Shown: positions 1 to 11,204, counted from the first letter of the stretch. The stretch: DNA of 64,000 nt from Caprella mutica (GCA_947561585.1 CANNZV010001178.1:128387-192386); one strand, 5' to 3'. Notes: generated by a model not told the origin, from the sequence alone. Made by a program: numbers and translations.

Positions 1-372
1 CTCCACATCGATGAGTAAAGCATTGGCTTGAAGTCCAGTTTGTTAGCATATAATCATGTGATACTGTGTGGCCACGCCACAGAGGAGAACAGAGATGAAT
101 TAATTATACATGTGGCGTGATCATATATGACTACCGTTTTTTCTCAAAATAATTGGAAGGATATATACTTATTTGCATGTACACTGTACAACCTCAAAGT
201 TTGATTGATCAATTGATACTAATATAGCAACATTATGTATTATGCCGCAATGCCACCACATTCACTGGTATTCAAGTGCCACAGTTAATGTTTTAACTAT
301 TGTCATAAGTTTGTTCTTACGAAGTCTTCGATCTGTAATTCGGCTCCAGGTTATTATGATTCTAAAAGTGCC
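1..372. other. Upstream flank of the discoidin-like gene
   Basis: AT-rich sequence with no coding frame or repeat I can support. It would hold the promoter and 5' UTR of the gene that starts at 373, but I see no clear TATA or initiator. Confidence 0.4.
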
Positions 373-605
373 ATGGTGGTCAAACTATTGGTTGTTTTCC
401 TATTACTTTCCCCATTAACTTTTTCTCTTCTCTCAGTTGCCTTCACCAATGTGGTTTTAGAGTCCAGAGGATCTACTGTCACTGGTGGTACAAGTGATCG
501 GATGGAATGTATCGACGGGAAGGAGAACTTAACTTTTGCTACCGTGACAGAGGATTCTCCACTGACCATCAAACTGGGACAGCCTCACTGGCTATCTTCT
601 ATGCG
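373..605 (+). CDS. Exon 1 of secreted F5/8C (discoidin)-like protein
   Basis: The frame opens at ATG 373 with a basic residue followed by a long hydrophobic run of about 20 residues, a good secretory signal peptide. The following 50 or so residues are polar and end in a stretch (IKLGQPHWLSSM) that reads into exon 2. The exon ends at a strong donor (GTGAGTG at 606) in phase 2. Joining 605 to 3102 restores one continuous frame, which supports both borders. The family call comes from exon 2: in F5/8C (discoidin) folds the strand before the VRIFAWG-type motif is usually a ligand-exposed beta strand. Later exons are not found in the window, so the gene is partial here, or truncated by transposons. 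Exact family and ligand are unknown. Confidence 0.6.
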
Positions 606-3101
606 GTGAGTGAGGTCTGCCTCAATGGAGGATAGTGGATAATTAATATAAGATAAAATTCACACGCATGTGTACTTTAGGTGCAAATGATTTAAATGAA
701 GTAGACGACCGTACTCAGTTAAACGTAATGAGTTTAAATTCTCAGTGAATATTCATATGTTACTATTGAATATGAAACTAAACGTTTTAAAAATAAAATA
801 AGGAACTAAACGTTGTACTATACAAATTTGGAACTAAACATTAATTTAAAAAATAAAAGAATTAAAATTATTGAATTGCTGCTAAATTAAATAAAATTAA
901 AAAAACTCAAAAATATTGAATGAAATTGGAAAATATCAAATAATAATTGCAAATATTAAAAAAAATTAAATGGAATTTATAACAAAATTTTAAAATTCTA
1001 AACCATATTTAAAATTTTTAAACAATATTTTGAAATTTGAAAGAAAAATTAGAAATTTTGAACAAAATTTGAAAATTTCAGATAAAAAATATAAATTTCA
1101 AACAAAATTTAAATTTTTTAAACAAAATTCAAATATTTCAAACGAAATTCAAAAATATTCAATTATATTTTAAATTATCAACCCGTGGATGCATAGTAGT
1201 GTCAAAATAACCCCTACTGAACTTCGAACTAAAATAAATTTAGGTATAATGCATATATAGTTGAACATGGCTGTGTGACCTTTATCAAATTACTGGAAAC
1301 TATGTTTAGTGTCAGTAATTTCAAAAAAATGTAATGCAAGATCAAAGCCTATTTATTGGTTACTCTATTCATGCATAACTGCGATCAAGATGATCCCACT
1401 CCTTTTTATATCTTAATGTATATCAAACCGTTTTCTATCATGCATTTTACTATACTATATTTGGCAATATGCGACAATGTGTTCTGATGCATGATCACAA
1501 GTCAAATTAGGTTTCTCATTATTAGTATAAAATAATAATATTCAATAGATTAATCAAATGTAAAATTAAATAGTAGCTTAGTATCCAATCTAAATTATAA
1601 TTTCAATATCATATTTCATTGTAAACATCTCTAGTTAGATATTTTCTCATAAATGAATTCTTAATATGAGGTATTATATAGTAATTTAATAGTCCTAAAC
1701 TATGTAAACGTTCCTGTATAAATTAATTAAATAATATTCTTCTATTCACTATAATATATCACTTTCTCCTGAATAATTATGTGAAAAAAAACTCTAGGAG
1801 TCTAGATTCTAGAATATTCTAGAGGTATGACCCTTCCCGAGAAAACATTCAAAATATTATACAGCATAGAGTCTAAAGTTGTAAACTAACCTATGTTCAA
1901 ACTATAATTTTGTAATTAAGTTCTTTTCTATTTAAATATCATTTATTATATAATCTTAGCCCTTGTAGTGTACTTAAGTAGTGTATTTTTATAAATAGGT
2001 ATATATTAAACTCGTGTTATGACGCATGCGCTAATTTCCTCTACAATGAGGAAATGTTACTACAATCTATAAAATGTAGTGATAAAAGCAAATTAAATCA
2101 TTGCAAACTAAACCACAACCTACTCCTCTCCTAAGCCTAATATACTTGGCTGTAACTCTACAACTCTACCACTCACACACTTAATCTCATTTCATTCATA
2201 TCAAAATCACTAATTATCCTAAATATAGTATTCGTTCTAAATCACTTTATTTATCCCACCTATCAATATGAAACCAAACTGAACTATTATAGTCTGGTGG
2301 CATAACAACTTCTATAAATGTATCAATCAAATGAAGCTTCTAAATAATATCAAGCAACAATAATAATTTAGTCTGAATAAGTTTTGACCCGGCGTTCTAA
2401 TCTCGCTGTCAGAGATTATCACAACATTAGTAGTGGTCGGACACTGCTGATTTGTAAATTGTTTTAAATGTGCTCTTTTTCTGTGTATGAAGAGGTTTGA
2501 ATATTAGTTATTCATTGATATTTTGATTGAAAAAAATATATTGTCAAAAAAACTACTTTATATACCATTATGTACTTTGTTACTTTTATATAAAATGGTG
2601 GGGATTGAATTGACACCACCATGCAGATTTGTTCTTAATGATATCATGCATCCACGGATTAAATACAATTTAAAGAAATATATATATAATTTTGAAATAT
2701 TAATGAAAATTTTGAAATATCAAATAAAAAGAACTAAATTAATACGTTATTGAAAATTAATCCAAGATTGAGTTTTTGGTGAATATATAATACTCGAATT
2801 TTATTTCAGTCGAAATTAGTTTATTTTCAGGAACTCTTTATTATTTCATTTTAGTTATAACCTCAGTTATTCTTGTTACTACTGGTGCATATATGTAATA
2901 ATTTACAAAGTATTTTTTTTTATTTAATCTCAATCTATTTCGATTTTTATTAGCAATAACTTGCATTACACCGTTATTATTAAATCTTGATTCCGTAGAA
3001 TTACTCGCAATTAAATTTTTCACTGTTCTATTGATGATGTAGTTACCACTTATTGACTGACTGTACGGACATTGTATGAGTGAAGTTCTTTCTCCCCTTA
3101 G
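606..3101 (+). other. Predicted intron 1 of the discoidin-like gene
   Basis: The segment begins GTGAGTG and ends in a pyrimidine-rich tract plus AG at 3100-3101. It is very AT-rich. From about 780 to 1170 it carries degenerate short tandem repeats built on AAATTTCAAA-like words. A 12-bp inverted pair (CCGTGGATGCAT at 1184-1195, reverse complement at 2646-2657) has related flanking sequence and may mark a decayed DNA transposon. No exon is evident inside. Confidence 0.5.
780..1170. repeat. Degenerate AT-rich tandem repeats
   Basis: Roughly 20-25-bp units of the form ...AAATTTCAAACAAAATTT... recur with many changes. It is simple AT-rich low-complexity DNA in the intron, and similar words recur near 2690-2730. 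Confidence 0.5.
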
Positions 3102-3279
3102 GGTGAGAATATTTGCATGGGGTAACAGTTACACCATCGAGAGTTCCTCAGACGGAGAGTCTTGGGAACCAGTTGGTGTTGAGACAAAGGTGGAGGGGGG
3201 TATAAACTGGCGTACCTTTGAGTTCAGTCGCAGAGTTGTGCTGTATTTCAGAGTCACAATGAAGAAAATAGGATTAACT
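3102..3279 (+). CDS. Exon 2 of F5/8C (discoidin)-like protein
   Basis: The acceptor is CTTTCTCCCCTTAG at 3088-3101 and the donor is GTAAGTATT at 3280. The exon is 178 nt, enters in phase 2 and leaves in phase 0. The encoded peptide has the core of an F5/8 type C (discoidin) domain: VRIFAWG, then YTIESSSDGESWEPVG, then WRTFEFSRRVVLYFRV. This is the usual arrangement in which a strand leads to a Y-x-(I/L)-E-x-S-x-D-G-x-x-W segment. Such domains bind glycans or phospholipids outside the cell, and the signal peptide in exon 1 agrees with that. Reading on past the donor gives a short tail and a stop at 3339, which is probably intronic. No downstream exon was recognised. Confidence 0.65.
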
Positions 3280-3968
3280 GTAAGTATTCCTTTGACTGCT
3301 ATGCTTCGTGAATTAAATGGTGAGAAAATATTCCATTAATGAAAATGAACATTGAAGCTATTTTGTACATTTCTCTATTCTGACATTTTCAGGAGGCAAA
3401 TATAGTCCATAATTATTAGCTTGTGCCTCTTTAGTATAACACTAATATTTCAAATATTTACCTATTGTTTGATAATTCATAATCATTTCTTCTTCAATTC
3501 TATTATATAGTAATAAAGTATAATACAAAGTAAGTCTATGAAAAATTGAATATTGCATGAACATCAAAATTACTTTTTTTTAATTCCATTGTACATTTCG
3601 ATTTAAATTCAAAGTAGTTTTCTAATTAGTTTATTAGTTAATTTAATTGAAAGTCCACTACAATGATATTAATTTTTCTCCAAATAAAAACAGTAAAATG
3701 TTCCTCCACACTAAAATATAAACATAAATAATTTCACCACTCTTTAATACAACCAACCGCGAGATGCCGCAAGTACTTTGTTTATCATTTAACTATCAAT
3801 TTGATATTAGGATCCTTTTCCCAATGTCTTATTATGTTATCATCTTGTTAACATTGCTCCTGTTATCAATCACCATGATTTGCTTTGGCTATCATTTTTC
3901 CAAAGTTTTTTATTTTAGCTTTAAAATAAATATAAAAAATATATTCAGTAGCTTCAACGGGGTATGCG
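3280..3968. other. AT-rich non-coding DNA (possible intron 2)
   Basis: No supported gene or repeat. It may be the start of intron 2 of the discoidin-like gene. The open frames here are AT-rich and lack codon structure. Confidence 0.4.
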
Positions 3969-4412
3969 GAAAATTCATCGCTGAAAATTCATTGCCAGTA
4001 AATTCATCGCAAGGTAAATTCATCGAATGGTAAATTCATCGCATAGTAAATCCATGTGTATTCTTATTTTTATCATTTATAACTTTTAGTGTGTTTTCTT
4101 TGTCTATGTAATCATTACGGTCTAATACAAAAATACTATCTATTTAGTGTAAATGTTGCACATATTTTATGACAGGATAAAACCATTCCTTTCTCTTGTT
4201 TTAACCTTGCCCGAAAATTTCTTATTAATAAGAAATTATATATGGGCTTGTAGAACTGTATTGTTATTTTTTTATTACTTTTCTTCAATAAATATCCTTA
4301 TCCATATCCTTATCCTTATAATAAATTCATCGCAAGGTAAAGTCATCGTATTATAAATTTATCAAATTGCACATTCATCGCATTGTAAAATGCATCGCAT
4401 GGTACACTATAA
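3969..4412. repeat. Left minisatellite clusters (TTCATCGC-type)
   Basis: Two clusters of degenerate 16-bp units, TTCATCGCAAGGTAAA and variants, separated by about 270 bp of AT-rich DNA. They are inverted relative to the array at 7802-8195. Confidence 0.7.
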
Positions 4413-5025
4413 AATTAAATTGATTAACGTTAATAAACTCTTCGTAAATAATTGATTAACCTAAATGAACTGTTTGTAAATAATTGCCCACCTTCCTATA
4501 CTTTTCGTTGGATTACGGTAACTTGTTTGTGCGTATGTGTGCTGTTAGTTCACTTAAAATGATTGAATTTTAGTAATAAAATGTCAAATGATTTTCATAT
4601 GTGTATCATACAATAACTATAAAACTTAAAATTACTTATTATGTGGGAAACTACATTAATTCATTATTTTAAATTTATGTAAATTTTTCTTCAATTTAAA
4701 TTTATATCATTTCTCAGAACTACGTACTTGTTTAGCTGCTCATAGTTTGAACAACAACATTACTGGAAATGCTACACCTGTTTTGAAATATACAATATTC
4801 AATGTTACAATAATGTCCCTAGAAAAGTATGATCTGCTACATATGTATAATTTAATTTAATTGCCCTAGGTTTTTCTGATTCTTTAGAAGTGTTGCTTAC
4901 GATTTATCTTTTTAAAAGTAATTTAGATATATTTTCGGGCAGTTGTACCGATAGAATTCAATTTTTAATATGTATTGTTAATATTAACTGTTTACTTTAG
5001 CAAACGGTTATTATTTACGTTATAA
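4413..5025. other. AT-rich core of the outer element, left side
   Basis: No gene, RNA or repeat that I can support; very AT-rich. Confidence 0.4.
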
Positions 5026-5032
5026 TTGTCTT

Positions 5033-5103
5033 CATGGCTTACTTCATATACACGGCCTGATTTGTTACATTTTTCTTCTTAAAATAGAAGGCCAGACTTT
5101 TTA
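5033..5103. repeat. Left terminal inverted repeat of the P-like element
   Basis: Starts CATGGCTTACTTCATATACA. It matches the reverse complement of 7642-7712 with only a few substitutions over 71 bp. Confidence 0.9.
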
Positions 5104-5345
5104 TTATATTTAATTATAAGATGTATTATTTATTGAAAGCTTCAGTTATGGTATTATTTGATGCTTCAGTTAAGGTATTAAAACACATTATCATTTATGT
5201 ATATTTTAATAACTATATGATTTCCCAATTACCGTAACTAAAACTTAAAAACTAGAAATTGTTAAAGTTGAAACAGTAAGGTATACATTATTTATAAGTT
5301 AAAATTAAAAACATAGCTAAGTCATTTTTGTTTCAACAAGCAGCC

Positions 5346-7489
5346 TCAACCGTTAATTTTCTTAATTTTCTTGAAGGCACCGTCTCTATCTTTCACAGCA
5401 GATTCTGTAAGTCTCTTCCTTTTGTTGTTGATACAATTATTAGTTATTATTCTATCCACTCGAGATGAATTAACTTTTTGATGTGAATCACAAAAAATTT
5501 TGGTCCTACCCAAAGTCCTCAGAAATAACTCTGCACAACACATCTCTAAATTCCTCAGAAGCAAAAGTCAGACCACCACGTGTGACGTGACAGCAAAATT
5601 GTTTAAGCTGCAGGTTGCAGCTTAGTCATTTCTTGAAACATTGTCCTTTCAAATCAAAGGTCCTGGAGTACGTTAAATGCAGCATCTGCCTCTACTCTAC
5701 TGACCCATCTGAGTCGGAATGGACACCGGAAGTGAGGATTGGAGAGGAGCTTCTCAGAAGGGATGACAACCAGAGGTTCCTTGGAATCACATTTGACAGA
5801 AGACTCACTTTTGGAAGACACGTAGATGAGGTGACAGAGAATGTGAAGAGTAGGAACTGGTTATTGAGCAGGGTAGCGGGAACAAGCTGTGGCTGAATGA
5901 AGGAGGATGCCATCAAAATTTACAGTGACACAGTGAAGCGTGGTAGAAAACGCCAGTACATCATGGGCTCCATGGCTCTCCAAAACTAACCTGAAGAATG
6001 TGGAAAGGGCTCATCTGTATGCGGAGTAGAAGAGCGTCCGAATGAGTAGGAAAGCGCTTGAGACTTTCATGGAGGGAATGGAGGTATGGAATAGCACGAG
6101 AGAAGTGAATGGAGGGGGCTTGCCATGGAGGTGTGACTCACAAACGAGGAGGTGTGACTTACCAGAGTAGAGGTTAAGGAGGTGTTGGACCTGTGTGGAC
6201 GGATGGACTTGATGGTATACACAGACGAATCAGTGGAGGGGGAGTGAAGTTGGGGTGGGGGTGGAATGGAGGTGAGAAGAAGAGAGGTAACGGTTGAGCA
6301 GTGGGCCGTACCATCGGGTGCCTGGTACATCAGTTTTAGTACAGATAAGAGGGTGATGAGCGAAATGATGTGAGGGCCGCTGAATGAGGATTTGAGTTTA
6401 GCGGTGGTGGTAACTGGCAGCAGATCCTTAGTGGATGAGTTGCAGGAGGATAATGAGGAACTGGAGATGAGACAGTTCAGGAGGAAGCTTTGGGAGTTGG
6501 AGGAGGATGGTACAACTGGTGTGTGTACTGGGACATAGTGGACAGAAGGCTGAGGGAGAAGGGGTAAAGGACGCTGATACCAGGAGGAGATACGAGGGGG
6601 ACTGAGAGAGAATAGGGAGCAGAATCTGACCCTTGAAGAGAAGGGTGGACCAGGTCAGATTCTGGTCAGGACACCACCCTGCCATAAGCAGATGGAGGAG
6701 TATGGTACAATTGGAGGCGAAGGCGCAGTGTAGGTTTTGCTGGGAGGAAGAGGGGAGCAGTGAGCATCTGTGGATGCGGTACCTCCCACTTGAGAGGAGA
6801 TGGATTTGGGATAAGTTTTGGGGAGCTAGAGGAGGACATACCACAACAACATCATCCATCGACGTATTTCTACATTATCACAACGATGTTTCCAGCAACA
6901 TAGTCTGATACTTCTTCCTCTCAAGTTTAATAGATTCTCTGACATTCAGCACAGTATCCTTGAATTCTGTCAATAATTTCTCAACCTCTAAATCATTATG
7001 TTGATCAATCTTTACATTGTCATCAATATCAAAGCCTTCTTGGACAAAACTTTTGATTTTTTAAATTTTATCTGATGTATTTACTTATTTTAATGGTACC
7101 AGAAATCTTCCTCCGCTCATCTGACGATACTGTCCAATTTCCATATCTGCGCTCTGGGGGATCACTTTGAAATCTGGCAGTTAGAACGAAGTTAAAACCA
7201 TCCGACAGAAGATCTTGAATGAGTGATGATGACATAGTAGTGTCGTTGCAGTGCGTGACTAATTTGATACGACAATGTAAACTTTTCACTCTTTTTAAAT
7301 CTTGTGTCGTCCTATTCCTTCATTTATTGTGAAAATATTCGCAGAAACTGTGGAGCCTATATTGATATCCTTTCTGTTGATAAATTTAATCCATATGTTC
7401 CCTAAGCTTTCATCTTTTTCAAAAACTGGTCGACTATCATGAGCTGGGAAATTGGTGAAGCATTCCCGACAAGTGCATTTGTTGACCAT
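5346..7489 (-). pseudogene. P-type (THAP) transposase, broken and split by a LINE
   Basis: Reading leftward: 7489-7295 encodes an N-terminal zinc-finger-like start (MVNKCTCRECFTNF) and a later WIKFINRKD stretch, as in THAP DNA-binding domains. 7289-7068 encodes NFVLTARFQSDPPERRYG, the motif near the end of the P transposase catalytic core (usually F-S-Q/S-D-P-x-E-x-x-F/Y-G). 7030-6905 continues in an acidic frame (FVQEGFDIDDN...). After the LINE insertion, 5590-5346 gives a TRGGLTFASEEF stretch and then, after a frameshift, FCDSHQKVNSSRV and a lysine-rich tail (AFKKIKK). Most of the catalytic core between the THAP domain and the RYG motif is deleted. The protein would have cut and joined the transposon ends in the nucleus, but this copy is dead. 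Confidence 0.75.
5590..6905 (+). pseudogene. Degenerate LINE (RT end, RNase H, zinc knuckle) nested in the P-like element
   Basis: The plus-strand pieces are in order. First comes an RT thumb-like stretch, FLGITFDRRLTFGRHVDEV, ending in NWLLSRVAG (5740-5893). Next is an RNase H start, VYTDESVEG, near 6215-6240 (intact families have TDGS here). Last is a C-terminal cysteine motif, CRFCWEEEGSSEHLW (6730-6775), preceded by FWSGHHPAISRW. This order fits LINEs with an RNase H domain such as the I/R1 groups. Many stops and frameshifts separate the pieces. GC content is clearly higher than in the host DNA, which helps mark the borders. It is 5'-truncated: there is no endonuclease and no RT core. Confidence 0.75.
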
Positions 7490-7641
7490 CTTGAATATTT
7501 TATTTGCTGTGTTTTAATTATTCATCCAAAGTTGTTCTAATTTTCATCATGAAAATAAAATCATTTTACACACCTTAAGACAATTAAGACGGAATCTATG
7601 ATACGCAAGTCAATATTTGATCCTTAATTAAAACTGTATAA

Positions 7642-7712
7642 TAAAAAGCCTGGCCTTCTATTTCAAGAAGAGAAATGTAACAAATCAGGCCGTGTATATT
7701 AAGTAAGCCATG
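7642..7712. repeat. Right terminal inverted repeat of the P-like element
   Basis: Ends ...AAGTAAGCCATG, followed at once by the TTGTCTT duplication. It is the inverted partner of 5033-5103. Confidence 0.9.
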
Positions 7713-7801
7713 TTGTCTTTTATGTATAAAAAGTCATATCTTATAGTTTTCCCTTATTTAACTTTCTTCTATTTGTTTTAACTACTTTTATGTTTATATT
7801 T

Positions 7802-8195
7802 ATCGATGATTTACCATGCGATGAATTTACCATGCGATGGATTTACAATGCAGTGAATTTACCATTCGATGAATTTACCATTCGATAAATTTACTGCGAT
7901 GAATTTACCATGCAATGAAATTACCATGCAATGAATTTACCTTGCGATGAATTTATTACGATGAATTTACCCGCGATAAATTTACCATGCGATGAAACTA
8001 CCATGCGATGAAATTACCATGAGATGAATTTAACATGCGATGAATGTACTGCGATGAATTTACCATGCGATGAAATTACCATGCGATGAAATTACCATGC
8101 AATGAATTTACGATGCGATGAATTTACCATGCAATAAATTACCATGCGATGAATATACCATGCGATGAATTTACCATGAGATGAATTTACCATAC
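7802..8195. repeat. Right minisatellite (GATGAATTTACCATGC-type)
   Basis: About 24 units of 15-17 bp, such as GATGAATTTACCATGC with variants, form a continuous array. It is the inverted partner of the clusters at 3969-4412. Confidence 0.85.
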
Positions 8196-8995
8196 AAAGT
8201 TCTAAGACTTACGCACATGGCTTTCAAATAATGGACGGTGGATTTGATAGTTCTATCACCAATCACTACACAGGGTTTAAATAAACTAGGGGGATTGAGT
8301 AGCCAATTCACGTCTCCCTTTTGTCGTCGAAGCCAAGTTCCGACCGACGAAGTCTGTCTGAACAGAACCATCAACAATAGACTGTTGAAAAACTATGCAT
8401 GCGTTAGCTAGATGCTAACAGCTTTTAAAGGTTGACAAGGAGTGGAATTCCCCTACAGCGAATGATAAGTGTGAAAACACATCTGTTTCCAAATATTTTT
8501 TTCTACTCACAGCAGATAGAAATAACACACAATGCATTATTTGAATGCAGTGTTAATGGCTTTGAATACGAAGAGCATATTCATCGAATAGTTCTTACTG
8601 ATAAAACCTGATTTTCTAATAAACAGTCGATTTAACTGCCATGAAGATTATTATTTCAGAATCTATTGTTAACTTAATACATGATCAGAAATGTTACAAG
8701 TTTCCTAACTTAAATTAGAATATTTTGAAATACTTACTTAAGTAATTACAGAATTTCTTTTAAATTAATTGAGTACTAATTTCAATTCTACCTATAGAAA
8801 ATGAACTCCCTAATACTCAATATTTCTAAGTCATGAAGTTACATAACTGAGTACAAATTTATAAAGTTATTTTCTGAGTTACAAATTATAAAGTTGTGTT
8901 CTGATGTTACAAGTTATTTTAGCGGCTTACATCAAAAGCTATTCGTTTATAATTATATTCGCTCCTAGCGAGAATAACATGGTCATAAATTTAAG
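8196..8995 (-). mobile_element. Diverged LTR relic of the LARD-like family
   Basis: This stretch aligns with the LTR at 48476-49320 almost end to end. Shared landmarks in order are AGTTCTAAGACTTACGCAC, TTTCTACTCAC.GCAGATAG, AACACACAATGCATTATT, TACATGATCAGAAATGTTAC, TTAGCGGCTTACATCAAA and CTCCTAGCGAGAATAACATG. There are many substitutions and small indels. The first about 270 bp and last about 125 bp of the LTR are missing or unrecognisable, and no internal region follows, so it is a solo-LTR remnant or fragment. The strand is assigned from the intact element. It abuts the minisatellite that ends at 8195. Confidence 0.85.
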
Positions 8996-10062
8996 TGGGT
9001 TCATCTCATCACAGTCATAGGTATAATCATGTACTCAGTAGCTTTTATGCAGTCATACGTACTCTCAATTACTGATAAACACTTTCACTTTTTTCACTCA
9101 AATCATCACAAATTATCTCCAGCATTTCGATGATACGATAAAATGAAACAGAAACATTACCTCAGTTTCGTCAAACTTAGTCGCTAATTTGAACATTTCC
9201 TATTTCATATTTGTTATTTCTTGTTAATTTTTCTGACAGAGTGACATAATGCTATACCACTTCGAGAGTCCTGCCAGCTGTCTCAAACTAACAGCTCTCT
9301 CAACCAATAAGGACAGCAGTCCCTTTTGACGTAAAGGACACTGGATGATTTTTTCTATCTCTGATTTTAATGTAATATTTCTTATTATTAAAACCACTAA
9401 TCCGTGTGTTAATTTTATACTAATATTTTCTGCTGGTGTTCTGATTTGTATTTAGTAATTTAGAGGAAAATTTACCCACTTAAATTTATGTTGATAATTT
9501 GGTTAGAAATAATAACTATTTCGACCAATGATTAGAAATTGAATGAATTCGAATGCTTTTATATCATAATACATTTTCCATATTTCGAGCACAAAAATAG
9601 TAATTTATATCTATGTTATAATTATTTAAATTGTTTCTTCAAATATTTCACAAATCACATAAAAAACTACCTATATTTATTCACTGAAAACATGTTTCTT
9701 TATTGACTCTAAATTCTGAAAAAAATAACCTCCGTAAAATACTGCTAAAATAATTAAAATCATCGAAAATGTTCGAGTATTCGTTATAAGAAGTACAAAA
9801 TAAAGTTTTCTTTTCACATAGCTAATAGACTCTTCCAGTATACAACACACAATCAAAGGTGAAATGTCACCACACACACTTACAACGCTACAAACAAACA
9901 CATAATTTTAGGACACTTCATAAGGGACAAATTCAAAACACAGAACCGCCTGCACTAAATATTAACCGGACTAATATTTACTACGACCATTTGACATTTC
10001 TTCCGCAACTGAATTTAATATTTGAAAACAAATTATTTCTCGAACCTCCTTTAGAATTAGAT
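8996..10062. other. Unassigned non-coding DNA
   Basis: No gene seen. About 9240-9350 is somewhat richer in GC and could be a decayed repeat. The rest is AT-rich. Confidence 0.4.
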
Positions 10063-10077
10063 GTTATAAATGGGTTT

Positions 10078-10235
10078 AGGACATATCTCGTCCACGGACA
10101 TTTCGTCTAAGGACATCTCGTCTACGGACATTTCGTCCAACAGACATCACGTCCACGGACATTTCGTCCAACAGTCATTTAGTCCATGGACATTTCGTCC
10201 ACGGACATTTCGTCCACAGACACTTCGACCACAAA
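10078..10235. repeat. Left GGACATTTCGTCCAC array
   Basis: Tandem 15-bp units with internal dyad symmetry (GGAC...GTCC); inverted partner at 11120-11204. Confidence 0.85.
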
Positions 10236-11119
10236 TGGCTTTATTTTGTATTTTAAAGTGTTTATGGAATATGTTTTATATTATTTTTCACTATTACATT
10301 AATAGGCAGGTGTAAATATTCAATAATATAATAGTGATTTAATCCGTATATGAATTAACACATAAAAATGTTTATCAATCGCTCACAGTTATAAAATTAT
10401 ATATGATCAACGGGTTGACTATACTTTTACCTCGTTTAATATTTTGCATTAAATAATTAATTATGAGTATCTAAAATTTAGAACTGAAATAGCAGGGTCG
10501 TAACAAGAATAAATGTGTGGATACTTTGGAATTAAAGTAATTACAATAGAGGTAAGTATTAATTATTATTACATACGTATTAGTTCGAAAATGAAACACG
10601 GACGTTTTTACGTTTAAAGTACCAATATCTAACTTATTTTTTATATCATATTTTTAGTAATATATTTTATACCTGCATATTATTATGTATGTAATTTAGG
10701 TAATCACTGTTAAAAATATTCTGCTATAAAATTCTTATTTCTGAACCAATAGAGCATCTAATTACCAAGCTAATCTGGATATTATTATTGATGATTATTG
10801 TTGTTACTGTGAAATTCTATGTTTATGTACTGTAATAACATCGAGACATGCCAGATAATTATTACAGATTTTATAAAACTCGGGTATAGCAAAAACGGAG
10901 CCTGAGTGTATGTATATCATTAAAAAGTTTTCATTTTCTATTATTTTACTGAAGCCGGCCAACAGGATAAAAAGAATGCAATAAGAATTAAGGCAAAGAC
11001 TATACATTTCTAATTACCATCAAATTAGGGTGTTAAATACTTTTATATTGCTGAATATTTATAAATAATATAATATATAAGATAAATGCACACAATAAAT
11101 ATAATACCAAATAAAGGAA

Positions 11120-11204
11120 TTCGTGGACGAATTGTCCGTGGATGAAATGCCGTTGGTCGAAATATCCGTGGACGAAATGTCCGTGGACGAAATGTCCGTG
11201 CACG
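11120..11204. repeat. Right inverted GGACATTTCGTCCAC array
   Basis: Units read GTGGACGAAATGTCC, the reverse complement of the left array, and run directly to the 9-bp duplication. Confidence 0.85.

Larger units (their letters stand above)
5033..7712 (-). mobile_element. P-element-like DNA transposon
   Basis: The ends are 71-bp near-perfect terminal inverted repeats (5033-5103 and 7642-7712) that begin CATGG. They are flanked immediately by a perfect 7-bp direct repeat, TTGTCTT (5026-5032 and 7713-7719). The interior carries a minus-strand THAP/P-type transposase in pieces, interrupted by a plus-strand LINE fragment. TIRs, target duplication and coding content agree on the P superfamily, whose members normally make 7-8-bp duplications. 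The copy cannot be autonomous because the transposase is broken. Confidence 0.85.
3969..8195. mobile_element. Outer element bounded by inverted 16-bp minisatellites
   Basis: On the left (3969-4052 and 4321-4412) units like TTCATCGCATGGTAAA repeat. On the right (7802-8195) the reverse complement, TTTACCATGCGATGAA, repeats about two dozen times. The outermost bases also match in inverted orientation: GTATG followed closely by AAATTCATC on the left, and the reverse complement on the right. This is what a non-autonomous DNA transposon with subterminal inverted minisatellites looks like. A P-like transposon is nested inside, so the original element would be about 1.5 kb. I found no clear target duplication. 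The alternative is two independent minisatellites that happen to face each other. Confidence 0.5.
10072..11204. mobile_element. Non-autonomous element with inverted 15-bp repeats and 9-bp duplication
   Basis: The left side (10078-10235) repeats GGACATTTCGTCCAC about ten times. The right side (11120-11204) repeats the reverse complement, GTGGACGAAATGTCC, about five times. The borders are marked by a perfect 9-bp direct repeat GTTATAAAT at 10063-10071 and 11205-11213. The core of about 0.9 kb is AT-rich and has no transposase. It looks like a MITE whose ends are minisatellites. The superfamily is not clear; an 8-9-bp duplication is compatible with several. Confidence 0.7.

Noticed and set aside
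354..572. Minus-strand frame of 72 codons
   Set aside because: Antisense to exon 1, which has a signal peptide and proper splice site.
6067..6859. Minus-strand frames of 87 and 143 codons
   Set aside because: They are antisense shadows of the GC-richer LINE relic, whose plus strand has recognisable RT/RNase H pieces.
9859..10315. Plus-strand frames with His/Phe/Val-rich repeats
   Set aside because: They arise from the 15-bp GGACATTTCGTCCAC array.
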